Assembly: GCA_965115835.1 (NCBI GenBank) | Contig: OZ220471.1 | Location: forward strand, 1,178,001-1,242,000 | Length of the DNA stretch: 64,000 nt | Direction of reading: 5' to 3' | Source: Foliamicus sp965115835 | Lineage (GTDB): Bacteria > Pseudomonadota > Gammaproteobacteria > Steroidobacterales > Foliamicaceae | In this document: piece after piece, positions 12,463 through 18,996 of the stretch | Layout: each line of letters begins with the position of its first letter | Numbering within the stretch: position 1 is the stretch's first letter | Translations under genes and position numbers: made by a program | The notes under the pieces: generated by a model | Told to the model about the DNA's origin: nothing | The model's input: only the letters and a program-made list of their open reading frames with translations | Database searches by the model: none

Positions 12463-13326
12463 ATGCAGCAGAGCCAATTTCAACAAGTGGTGATACTGGC
12501 GCGCCCGGACTCGGAAGCCATAACCCGGGCGGCCACCGAACTGGTTGCCCACCTCGAGCATCTGGGATGCCGCGCCACCCTGGCGCACGGCCCCGAATGC
12601 CGCCCTGGGCTCGAAGACGCGCAGTTGATCATCGCCATGGGCGGCGACGGCGCCATGCTGCGCGCGGCGCAATCCGCCGTGGAGCATGGCAAGCCGCTGC
12701 TGGGCGTCAACCTCGGCAGGCTGGGCTTTCTGGCCGATCTGGGCAAGGAGCGCTTCGAGGCCGAACTCGCTTCCCTGCTCGAAGGGCAATACAGCTCGGA
12801 GAAGCGCATGCTGCTGAAGGCCCGGCTCACGCAGCGAAAAGGCAAGCCCCTGCGCGCCATCGCGCTGAACGATATCGTGGCGCACCGCAGCGGCAGCGCC
12901 CGAATTCTGGAGCTTTCCGCCACCGTGGACGGACGCCATGTGGCCACGCACCGCGGCGACGGCTTCATCGCCGCCACGCCCACGGGCTCGACCGCCTACG
13001 CCATGAGTTGCGGCGGCCCGATCGTGGACCCGCGGCTGGACGCCACCGTCATGGCGCCGATCTGCCCGCACAAGCTGGATGACCGACCGCTGGTGGCGCC
13101 CGGAAGCGCCCGGCTGACGCTGTCCATTCCGGCCGACGCGGGCGTGACCGCTTTCGTGAGTTGCGACGGCATCGACCTGGGCGCTCTGGAGCATGGACAG
13201 ACACTGCACATTTCGCGCTCGTCGCGCAGGCTGCACTTGATCCACCCTCCCGACTACCATTACTTTTCCATGCTCAGGGAGAAGCTGAACTGGGGCAAGG
13301 GGCCCACCACGCAGGACTCCGGCTGA
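12463..13326 (+). CDS. nadK: NAD kinase
   Basis: ATP-dependent phosphorylation of NAD to NADP. The 287-residue product has the family length and the diagnostic GGDGAML loop (residues about 65-71), NLGRLGFL, and the ATPTGSTAYAMSCGGPI segment in the second domain. The ATG at 12463 (MQQSQFQQVVILARP) fits the family start; an upstream open extension overlaps grpE antisense and is not expected to be coding. It is transcribed divergently from grpE and sits 9 bp upstream of recN, so the two are likely co-transcribed, as in E. coli. Confidence 0.96.
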   Translation: MQQSQFQQVVILARPDSEAITRAATELVAHLEHLGCRATLAHGPECRPGLEDAQLIIAMGGDGAMLRAAQSAVEHGKPLLGVNLGRLGFLADLGKERFEAELASLLEGQYSSEKRMLLKARLTQRKGKPLRAIALNDIVAHRSGSARILELSATVDGRHVATHRGDGFIAATPTGSTAYAMSCGGPIVDPRLDATVMAPICPHKLDDRPLVAPGSARLTLSIPADAGVTAFVSCDGIDLGALEHGQTLHISRSSRRLHLIHPPDYHYFSMLREKLNWGKGPTTQDSG

Positions 13327-13335
13327 CGGACAACG

Positions 13336-15045
13336 ATGCTGACTCATCTGGCGATCCGCAACCTCGCGGTGGTCGACACCGCCAATCTGGACATGGAAGC
13401 AGGATTCACCGCCCTGACCGGCGAAACCGGCGCCGGCAAGTCCATCCTGGTCGAGGCGCTGGCCCTGGCCACCGGCGAGCGGGCCCACGCCGGACAGGTG
13501 CGCAGCGGAGCCCGAGAGGCCGGCGTCACGGCCTGTTTCGAAGTCCCTTCCGGGACGCCCTTGCCGGACTGGGCGCAGGAATACGACTTGCCCGGCGAAT
13601 GCATCCTGCACCGCGTAATCCGCGCGGACGGCCGTTCGCGCGGCTCCCTCAACGGGATTCCGGCGCCCGCCAGACGCCTGCGCGAGATCAGCGCCAGCCT
13701 CCTCGATATCTGCGGGCAAAAGGCCCACCAGGCGCTGCTGCATACCGGCGCGCAACTGGAGATACTGGACGAATATGGCAGATTGGGCGATTCCGTGAAG
13801 CAATTCACGGAGAAATTCGCCGACCTGCAACAGGCCGAGCGCAAACGGGACGCACTCGAACAACGCGCCGGGGAGCGTTCCGCAAGGCTGGAGCTGCTCA
13901 ATGCCTGGATTGGCGAGCTTGAAGCCCTGAATCCCCAACCCGGGGAAATCGAAGCGCTGGACCGCCAGCGCCTGCGGCTGGCCAACCGCGCCCGGTTGCT
14001 TGCCGCCATCGGCGGGGCGCTCGATACGCTCAGCGAAAGCGAACAATCGGCCGCCCGCGCACTGGCTGCCGCGCAGCGGGAACTGGAAAAGTTGACCGAG
14101 GTCGAGCCCCAACTCGACGAAGCCGTTCGCATGCTGGCGGAATCCGAAGTACTGGTTGGGGAAGCGGTGGCGGCGATCCGCCATGTCGGGCTGGGCCTTG
14201 ATGACGGCAATGACAATCCCGATGCCGTGGAACAGCGCCGTCAGGCGCTCCTGTCGGTCGCCAGAAAGCACGGCAGGACGCCGGAAGAGCTGCCGGCCCT
14301 GACCACCGAACTGAGAGCGGAGAAAGACGGGCTCAAGACCCTGAACGAGGCGCTCTCCGCCGCGCGTGCGCAGTGGGAGAAGCTGCGCGAAGAAACACAG
14401 TCCCGCGCCGCAAGCCTGTCCGATGCGCGCCGGCGCGTCGCCGGAGATTTCGCCGCGGCGGTATCCGAACGCATGCAGGAACTGGCCATGGAAGGCGGGC
14501 GGCTTTCCGTGAAGTTCGGCGAGGCGCCCGCGCTCGGCCGGCGCGGGCGTGACCGGGTGGAGTTCCTTGTGGCCCTGAACCCCGGGCAGGAACCGCGCCT
14601 TCTGGCCCGCTGCGCATCGGGCGGCGAACTGGCCCGGATTGGTCTGGCGATACAACTGGCCGCTGCCGGAGCGCGCCAGCCGCTCACCATGGTCTTTGAC
14701 GAAGTGGATTCCGGAATCGGCGGCCGCGTTGCCGAAGTGGTCGGCGCCGGTCTGGCGGAACTCGGCGCTCGGGGCCAGGTTCTCTGCGTTACCCACCTCC
14801 CGCAGGTCGCCAGCCAGGCGGGCCGGCAGATCCGGGTATGCAAGGTGGTTCGCGACGGCGGCACGCAAACGCTGTCGGCGCCGCTTGAGGAAAGGGAGCG
14901 CGTCCGCGAGGTTGCCCGTATGCTTGGCGGTCTGGAAATCACGCCGCGCACACTGGCGCACGCCGAGGAGATGCTGACCAGGGGCCGGATCAGGCAATCA
15001 TCGGGCGGGCGATTGCGCGACAACACGCAGCTCATGGGGCAATGA
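13336..15045 (+). CDS. recN: DNA repair protein RecN (SMC-like)
   Basis: SMC-family ATPase in double-strand-break repair. The 569-residue protein opens with MLTHLAIRNLAVVD, has Walker A GETGAGKS (residues about 30-37), a central coiled-coil region (about 150-360) rich in Leu/Glu/Arg heptads, the signature near ASGGELARI and Walker B TMVFDEVDSGIGG near residues 453-465. Length and order match the family. Its TGA overlaps the following fur start as ATGA. The placement next to nadK is conserved in Gammaproteobacteria. No LexA box was identified in the 9-bp gap upstream. Confidence 0.97.
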   Translation: MLTHLAIRNLAVVDTANLDMEAGFTALTGETGAGKSILVEALALATGERAHAGQVRSGAREAGVTACFEVPSGTPLPDWAQEYDLPGECILHRVIRADGRSRGSLNGIPAPARRLREISASLLDICGQKAHQALLHTGAQLEILDEYGRLGDSVKQFTEKFADLQQAERKRDALEQRAGERSARLELLNAWIGELEALNPQPGEIEALDRQRLRLANRARLLAAIGGALDTLSESEQSAARALAAAQRELEKLTEVEPQLDEAVRMLAESEVLVGEAVAAIRHVGLGLDDGNDNPDAVEQRRQALLSVARKHGRTPEELPALTTELRAEKDGLKTLNEALSAARAQWEKLREETQSRAASLSDARRRVAGDFAAAVSERMQELAMEGGRLSVKFGEAPALGRRGRDRVEFLVALNPGQEPRLLARCASGGELARIGLAIQLAAAGARQPLTMVFDEVDSGIGGRVAEVVGAGLAELGARGQVLCVTHLPQVASQAGRQIRVCKVVRDGGTQTLSAPLEERERVREVARMLGGLEITPRTLAHAEEMLTRGRIRQSSGGRLRDNTQLMGQ

Positions 15046-15455
15046 ACAAGAATCTTCCGAGAAAGAACCTTCAGGCCGCGGGCCTGAGAGTCACACAGCC
15101 GCGCCTGAGCATCTTTCGACTGCTGGCCCGCAGCAGCGAGCATCATCTCAGCGCGGACGACATCCACGCCCAGCTTGTCGAAGACGACAACGAGATTCCG
15201 CTGGCGACGATTTACCGGGTGCTGGCGCAATTCGAACAGGCGGGTCTGGTCACCCGGCATCATTTCGAAAGCGGCCATTCTGTCTTCGAGCTCGATTCCG
15301 GCAGCCATCACGACCACATGATTTGCGTGGACACCGGCGAGGTCATGGAATTCGTGAACGAGGACATCGAGCGCCTGCAAGAGGAAATCGCCACCGCGGC
15401 AGGTTACGAACTGATCGACCACAGTCTCGTCCTGTACGTCCGCAAGCGCCGCTGA
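15042..15455 (+). CDS. fur: Ferric uptake regulator Fur
   Basis: Iron-responsive DNA-binding repressor of 137 residues. The N-terminal winged helix includes the LRVTQPRLSIFRLL and IPLATIYRVLAQFEQAGLV segments. The dimerisation/metal domain contains HHFESGHSVFEL, the HHDHM motif and ICVDTGEVMEF. The second cysteine of the CxxC structural zinc site is replaced (CVDT), as in Pseudomonas-type Fur proteins, and the His/Asp/Glu regulatory ligands remain. The start overlaps the recN stop (ATGA). The position between recN and bamE is the Pseudomonas arrangement rather than that of E. coli. Confidence 0.95.
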   Translation: MNKNLPRKNLQAAGLRVTQPRLSIFRLLARSSEHHLSADDIHAQLVEDDNEIPLATIYRVLAQFEQAGLVTRHHFESGHSVFELDSGSHHDHMICVDTGEVMEFVNEDIERLQEEIATAAGYELIDHSLVLYVRKRR

Positions 15456-15536
15456 CTCCCCTGCGCCTGCATTGCGCGCGGGCGCATCGCCATGCGTCCG
15501 CGCGTCTTGTGGCTTGCGGCTATACTCCCCCGCACA

Positions 15537-15872
15537 ATGAAACGTCCCCGAGCATGGCGGCATCTGGCCCTGGCCGCGGCCGCCTGCGCCGTTCTCACCA
15601 GTTGCATCTACAAGGCTCGCGTCTTCCAGGGCTCGATCGTCGATCCCGGGGATATCGAGAAGGTGGAAATCGGGATGACTCGCGAACAGGTGGTCTATGT
15701 GCTCGGCACCCCCACGGTGCGCGACCCCTTCCATGCCGACCGCTGGGACTATGTGTTCACCAGCGGCGCCCTCGAGGGGGAACGCCGGATTGTGGTGATC
15801 CACTTTTCCGACGAAGGGGTCCGTTCCATCGAAATCACGCCCGAACTCGGGAACCGCTTCCCCGCGAACTGA
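15537..15872 (+). CDS. bamE: Outer membrane assembly lipoprotein BamE (SmpA/OmlA)
   Basis: Small lipoprotein subunit of the BAM complex that inserts beta-barrel proteins. From the ATG at 15537 the 111-residue precursor has a lipoprotein signal (basic start, hydrophobic core and lipobox LTSC), then the conserved core QGSIVDPGDIEKVEIGMTREQV, VLGTPTVRDPFHADRWDYVF and a final beta segment. An upstream in-frame codon would add 15 residues but would displace the signal peptide. Neighbours fur and rnfH/ratA match the conserved locus. Confidence 0.93.
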   Translation: MKRPRAWRHLALAAAACAVLTSCIYKARVFQGSIVDPGDIEKVEIGMTREQVVYVLGTPTVRDPFHADRWDYVFTSGALEGERRIVVIHFSDEGVRSIEITPELGNRFPAN

Positions 15873-15940
15873 GGCCGGTATCCTGGACCGGCAAGGGCAG
15901 GACACCCCTGTTCCTGCTCGACAGGCTCCTGTTTGCCCGG

Positions 15941-16216
15941 TCAGGCGACAGCGCGCCGCCGGGCTTCCTTCGGGTCGTTTTCGAGCGGCCGGTAAATTTC
16001 CAGCCGGTCCCCTTCCACTACCCGGTAGCCATCGGCGACCGCAACGCCGAACACACCGAGCGGGCAGTTGTGGATGTCGATCTCGGGGAACAGTTGCTCC
16101 ATGCACGAGAGGACCGCCGCCCGGCGCGCCGTGCAACCGGCCGGGACGCGAATTCCGAACACGCGCTGCGCGCCGGGCACGGCATAACTCACCTCGATGG
16201 CCAGCTTGTCATGCAT
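15941..16216 (-). CDS. rnfH: RnfH/UPF0125 family ubiquitin-like protein
   Basis: Small beta-grasp protein of 91 residues starting MHDKLAIEVSYAVPGAQRVF, with the family's GVFGVAVADGYRVVEGDRLEIYRPL C-terminal segment. The cellular role is not firmly established; it always travels with ratA, smpB and bamE. The ATG at 16216 lies inside the 3' end of ratA (8-bp overlap), so the two are co-translated. A longer open frame upstream duplicates ratA sequence in another frame and is rejected. Confidence 0.92.
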   Translation of the reverse strand: MHDKLAIEVSYAVPGAQRVFGIRVPAGCTARRAAVLSCMEQLFPEIDIHNCPLGVFGVAVADGYRVVEGDRLEIYRPLENDPKEARRRAVA

Positions 16217-16646
16217 CGGAGTGGCAGACTTGCCGCGCCCGAGCCAGGAAGTCCCGGACCAGCCGGTCGCACAGCGCCTCGAAGCTGCGTCCCAGCAACA
16301 GCTCCTGTGCCCTGCTTGCGAACTCGAACCGGATCCTGAGCGAAACCCGGCAGCCGTCGCCCATCTTGTCGAAGCGCCATTCCCCGTCCAGGCGCCGGAA
16401 AGGCCCGTCACTCAGGTTCATCTCCAACCGGCGCGGGCGTTCCATACGGTTGAGCGTCGTCAGGCGTTGCCGGAACACGCCTCCCCGAAGGTCGAGGCTG
16501 GCCAGCGCCTCATGCTCGTCCTGGCGGTGGACCTCGGCGCCGGCGCAACCTCGCAGGAAGCGAGGGTATTCGTCCACGGCGGCCACCAGATCGAACATCC
16601 GCTCGGGCGCGCACGGCGTCAGGACCTCTCTCGATATTTCACGCAT
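16209..16646 (-). CDS. ratA: RatA-like START/polyketide-cyclase family protein
   Basis: Coenzyme Q-binding/START-fold protein; the E. coli member was reported to inhibit 70S assembly, and the family also resembles COQ10. The 145-residue protein has the typical N-terminal FDLVAAVDEYPRFLRGCAGAEV segment and the C-terminal helix with FEALCDRLVRDFLARA. The start is taken as ATG at 16646 (MREISREV); a TTG two codons upstream is possible. It diverges from smpB and overlaps rnfH, the standard gammaproteobacterial arrangement. Confidence 0.93.
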   Translation of the reverse strand: MREISREVLTPCAPERMFDLVAAVDEYPRFLRGCAGAEVHRQDEHEALASLDLRGGVFRQRLTTLNRMERPRRLEMNLSDGPFRRLDGEWRFDKMGDGCRVSLRIRFEFASRAQELLLGRSFEALCDRLVRDFLARARQVCHSDA

Positions 16647-16817
16647 CCTCAACCCGCCTGTCTCGCCGGCACCGGCCGGATCCGTCTTGACGAGGCAAAA
16701 TCCCGTCCAGTGGAGAGCCGCCCCGCCCGTCGCCCGGCCTGCCGGGCAAGGCGCGGGTTATTGTACCGGTCCGAGCGGCGCCCCACACCGCGCGCCCTGT
16801 CTGCCTTTCAGCAAACC

Positions 16818-17303
16818 ATGGCCAGAAAATCCAGCCCCGGACAAATCGCCGCAAACCGCCGGGCAAGCCGCGATTACGAGATCCTCGAGCGATTCGACGC
16901 CGGGCTGGCCCTGCTCGGATGGGAAGTCAAGGCGCTGCGCGCCAACCGCGCCAGTCTGGTGGAGGCCTATGTCGCCATTCGTGGCGGCGAAGCGTGGCTT
17001 ACAGGCGCCAACTTCGCACCCCTGCCGAGCGCGAGCGCCCACCCGGCTCCGATTGCCGGCCGCAGCCGCAAGCTGCTGCTGCACCGCCACCAGCTCGACC
17101 GGCTGGCGGGAAAGGTGCAACAGCGCGGGCTGACCCTGGTTCCGCTGGCGCTTTTCTGGAGCGGCTCCAGGGCAAAGCTGCGCGTGGGGCTGGCGCGCGG
17201 GCGCACGCAGTACGACAAGCGGCGCGTGGATCAGGAGCGCGACTGGGCGCGGGAAAAACAGCGGCTCGAACGCCATGCCGCAAGAGGCCGCCCGTTACGG
17301 TGA
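16818..17303 (+). CDS. smpB: SsrA-binding protein SmpB
   Basis: Binds tmRNA and delivers it to stalled ribosomes in trans-translation. The 161-residue product starts MARKSSPGQIAANRRASRDY and carries LGWEVKALRANRASLVEAY, a beta-barrel core and the basic C-terminal tail with the KRRVDQERDW segment. Two usual tail and core positions are divergent: GGAN(Y/F) is replaced by GEAWLTGANFAPL. ssrA lies 6 kb downstream on the other strand instead of adjacent. Its last 9 bp overlap the end of the convergent antitoxin gene. Confidence 0.96.
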   Translation: MARKSSPGQIAANRRASRDYEILERFDAGLALLGWEVKALRANRASLVEAYVAIRGGEAWLTGANFAPLPSASAHPAPIAGRSRKLLLHRHQLDRLAGKVQQRGLTLVPLALFWSGSRAKLRVGLARGRTQYDKRRVDQERDWAREKQRLERHAARGRPLR

Positions 17304-17708
17304 GCTATCCAGTCCCGCTGCCTGCGGAGATTGCTGCGCCGTCGCCTCGCCGTCGCTGTCGCTGCCCGCAAGAGTCGGAGTTTCGCGGACACCGTGTTCG
17401 GCGATACCGGCAAGCTCGACCGGGGGGCGGTCGGGAAAGCAGGCGACCAGCGAGAGGCTGCCGCCCATCGCCTCGACCGTCCTGCGCAGCGTGGACAGCA
17501 ACAGGTCGCTGCGCTGCTCCAGCCGTGAAACCGCGTCCTGGCCGATGCCGAGCTCACGGGCAACGCTTGCCTGGGTGAGTTCGCGAGCCTTGCGCAGCTC
17601 GCGCAACGTCATTTCCTCGGCGATCAACGCCACCACCCGCTTCTCGATCCTGCGCCGCCGCTCGGGAGCAAGCCCCGCAATCACATCTTCCACATCCAGC
17701 GCCATCAC
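17295..17708 (-). CDS. XRE-family antitoxin (HigA/RelB-like)
   Basis: A 137-residue helix-turn-helix protein. Residues about 30-80 form the XRE domain (LRELRKARELTQASVARELGI then DAVSRLEQRSDLLLSTLRR), followed by the short beta segment VEAMGGSLSLVACFPDRPPV typical of antitoxins paired with RelE/HigB-like toxins. A 40-residue polar, low-complexity tail follows and extends 3 codons into the smpB 3' end. This tail is longer than usual and may be a readthrough extension after loss of the original stop. The start (ATG at 17708) overlaps the toxin stop as ATGA. Confidence 0.85.
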   Translation of the reverse strand: MMALDVEDVIAGLAPERRRRIEKRVVALIAEEMTLRELRKARELTQASVARELGIGQDAVSRLEQRSDLLLSTLRRTVEAMGGSLSLVACFPDRPPVELAGIAEHGVRETPTLAGSDSDGEATAQQSPQAAGLDSSP

Positions 17709-18028
17709 GATCCTCCTCTCTGTGCTCTTCCGGCAAGCCGGGCCAAGCGCCGATCAAACCGCTCGTCGGCCTTGCGAATGAGTTCCCGACAAAACAACCT
17801 CTGGCCACCACCCGACTTGTCGCCCGCCACCAGAAGCATGGCGCAGCGGACGGGATCGAACGCGAAGACGACCCGCCACTCCCCGCCTGCCGCACTGAGC
17901 CGCATTTCCTTCATGTTCGCATGCCGCGACCCGTTAAGCGTGTCCACCCGTGGGCGGCCCAGTTGTGGTCCGAACTCCTGCAGAAGGCGGGTCATGATTC
18001 GCGCTACAACCGCCTTGTCCTCGAGCAC
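17705..18028 (-). pseudogene. N-terminally truncated RelE/HigB-like toxin
   Basis: The product matches the C-terminal three quarters of phage-derived Gp49/HigB-type RelE toxins: FGPQLGRPRVDTLNGSRHANMKEMRL, WRVVFAFDP, LLVAGDKSG, LIRKADERFDRRLARL. Family members have roughly 20-25 more residues (first strand and half of helix 1) before this point. Here the frame opens only at a GTG (18028) and, three codons further up, runs straight into the TGA of the hicB-like gene in the same frame. No ribosome-binding site precedes the GTG. Probably a non-functional or altered toxin whose 5' end was lost by deletion; the antitoxin remains intact. Confidence 0.75.
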
Positions 18029-18037
18029 CCGGAGATA

Positions 18038-18277
18038 TCAGGGCATGGGCTGGGCGGTATTTCGGGGGCTGGGGCTCGGATGCTCACCCTTCGGCTGCGG
18101 GACGGGCCGTCCCAATTCCCGCGCTCGTTCGATCCAGAACCTCATGGCGTCCTTGATGTTGCGCAATGCAGTCTCCTGATCGTCGCCGTGCGCCATGCAG
18201 CCGGGCAATTCGGGGGCCTCAGCGATAAACGCCTGATCCTCGTTGCTCCAATAGAGAACAATCTTGTACTTGTGCAT
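18038..18277 (-). CDS. HicB-like antitoxin domain protein
   Basis: A 79-residue protein beginning MHKYKIVLYWSNEDQAFIAEAPELPGCMAHG, the hallmark beta-strand core of HicB, followed by an amphipathic helix (ALRNIKDAMRFWIERARELG) and a Pro/Ser-rich tail. It lacks a C-terminal DNA-binding domain, like many short HicB proteins. No HicA toxin is recognisable next to it. The upstream neighbour is a 34-codon ORF ending in a TGATG overlap with this start. The downstream toxin fragment continues in the same frame after the TGA. It could be a solitary HicB. Confidence 0.85.
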   Translation of the reverse strand: MHKYKIVLYWSNEDQAFIAEAPELPGCMAHGDDQETALRNIKDAMRFWIERARELGRPVPQPKGEHPSPSPRNTAQPMP

Positions 18278-18381
18278 CAGTCGTCTCCTCTCAGCCTGTA
18301 TTTCAGGATCAGTTGTCGGACCTGCCTCACCTGACAGGGTTTGGCCTCTCCCCCACGGCTTTGCAGACTGACGATTTCCAC
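18277..18381 (-). CDS. 34-residue ORF coupled to hicB
   Basis: A GTG at 18381 is preceded by a perfect AAGGAGG (18393-18387) at 5-nt spacing, and the frame ends in a TGATG overlap with hicB. The peptide is basic (starts MEIVSLQSRGG, ends LILKYRLRGDD). I do not recognise it. It could be a leader peptide, a small toxin-like partner or the remains of a longer gene. The same initiation region occurs again at 18874-18855, next to the first MITE-like copy. Confidence 0.5.
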   Translation of the reverse strand: MEIVSLQSRGGEAKPCQVRQVRQLILKYRLRGDD

Positions 18382-18423
18382 AACGCCCTCCTTGTTATAC
18401 TGTGGCTGAAAGAGGTTGGCGAA

Positions 18424-18645
18424 ATGAAGATAGATTCGTACTCCAGGAAAGCAAAGTGGACAGTCATGGCCATGGCCACCACAGGACTTGCGACAAGTTC
18501 TTTTGTTTTCATCAAGGACCTCGGCTGGTACGCAGGGGGAACTATTCTGGGATTGCTGGCGTTTGGATTTGGTATTCCGATGATTCGGGCTATCGCGGTG
18601 GAGCATCTCGTAAAGAAGAACAAATTGTTCCCGCAAGGCAAATGA
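18424..18645 (+). CDS. Small two-helix membrane protein
   Basis: A 73-residue frame from ATG at 18424: a polar basic start (MKIDSYSRKAK), a hydrophobic segment (VMAMATTGLATSSFVFI), a short loop (KDLGWYAGG), a second hydrophobic segment (ILGLLAFGFGIPMIRAIA) and a basic tail. An AAGAGG lies about 10 nt upstream. An in-frame extension exists but would translate the hicB leader region antisense. Base composition is less GC-rich than in flanking core genes, consistent with acquired DNA. No family recognised. Confidence 0.5.
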   Translation: MKIDSYSRKAKWTVMAMATTGLATSSFVFIKDLGWYAGGTILGLLAFGFGIPMIRAIAVEHLVKKNKLFPQGK

Positions 18646-18737
18646 AGCCCTTGAGCGCTGCTGGCTACTTCCTGATCCTTCTGGTCTTCCTGGCCGGCCC
18701 GAAGGAGCCATTACTTGCAGGTTGACGATGCCCACAA

Positions 18738-18854
18738 CAGCAATTCCCGCCAAGCGTGACAATGCTCGAAAATCAGCTCCGGTCCAACGCCTGAATGGTC
18801 ACAAGCTTGGGTATCCGGCCCAGAACGACTCTGCATCGTTAGCGGGAATTGCTG
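18738..18854 (+). mobile_element. MITE-like element, copy 1 (117 bp)
   Basis: Bounded by perfect 13-bp terminal inverted repeats, CAGCAATTCCCGC at 18738-18750 and GCGGGAATTGCTG at 18842-18854. The interior has no gene. The reverse complement recurs at 24730-24850 with about 93% identity and one 4-bp indel. Size, terminal repeats and lack of a transposase fit a non-autonomous miniature element. This copy has no clean target-site duplication. It interrupts a duplicated ribosome-binding-site/GTG region immediately to its right. With flanking sequence it fills the 350 bp between 18646 and 18996; nothing else is evident there. Confidence 0.8.
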
Positions 18855-18996
18855 ATTTCACAACGCCTTCCTTGCCGAAGATAATCGTGAACCCGTACAC
18901 TACTGCCGCTCCGGCGGGTTGAACCGATGCCCCGGGGCCGCAGGGCGTCAGGCGCGGCATATCGCCCCCGGCCTTTCGTCAATGCCGAGTTCGCGA

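Noticed and set aside
12403..14997. Long open frame (864 codons) antisense to nadK/recN
   Set aside because: Both sense genes have family motifs and good starts; the antisense product is low-complexity and matches nothing.
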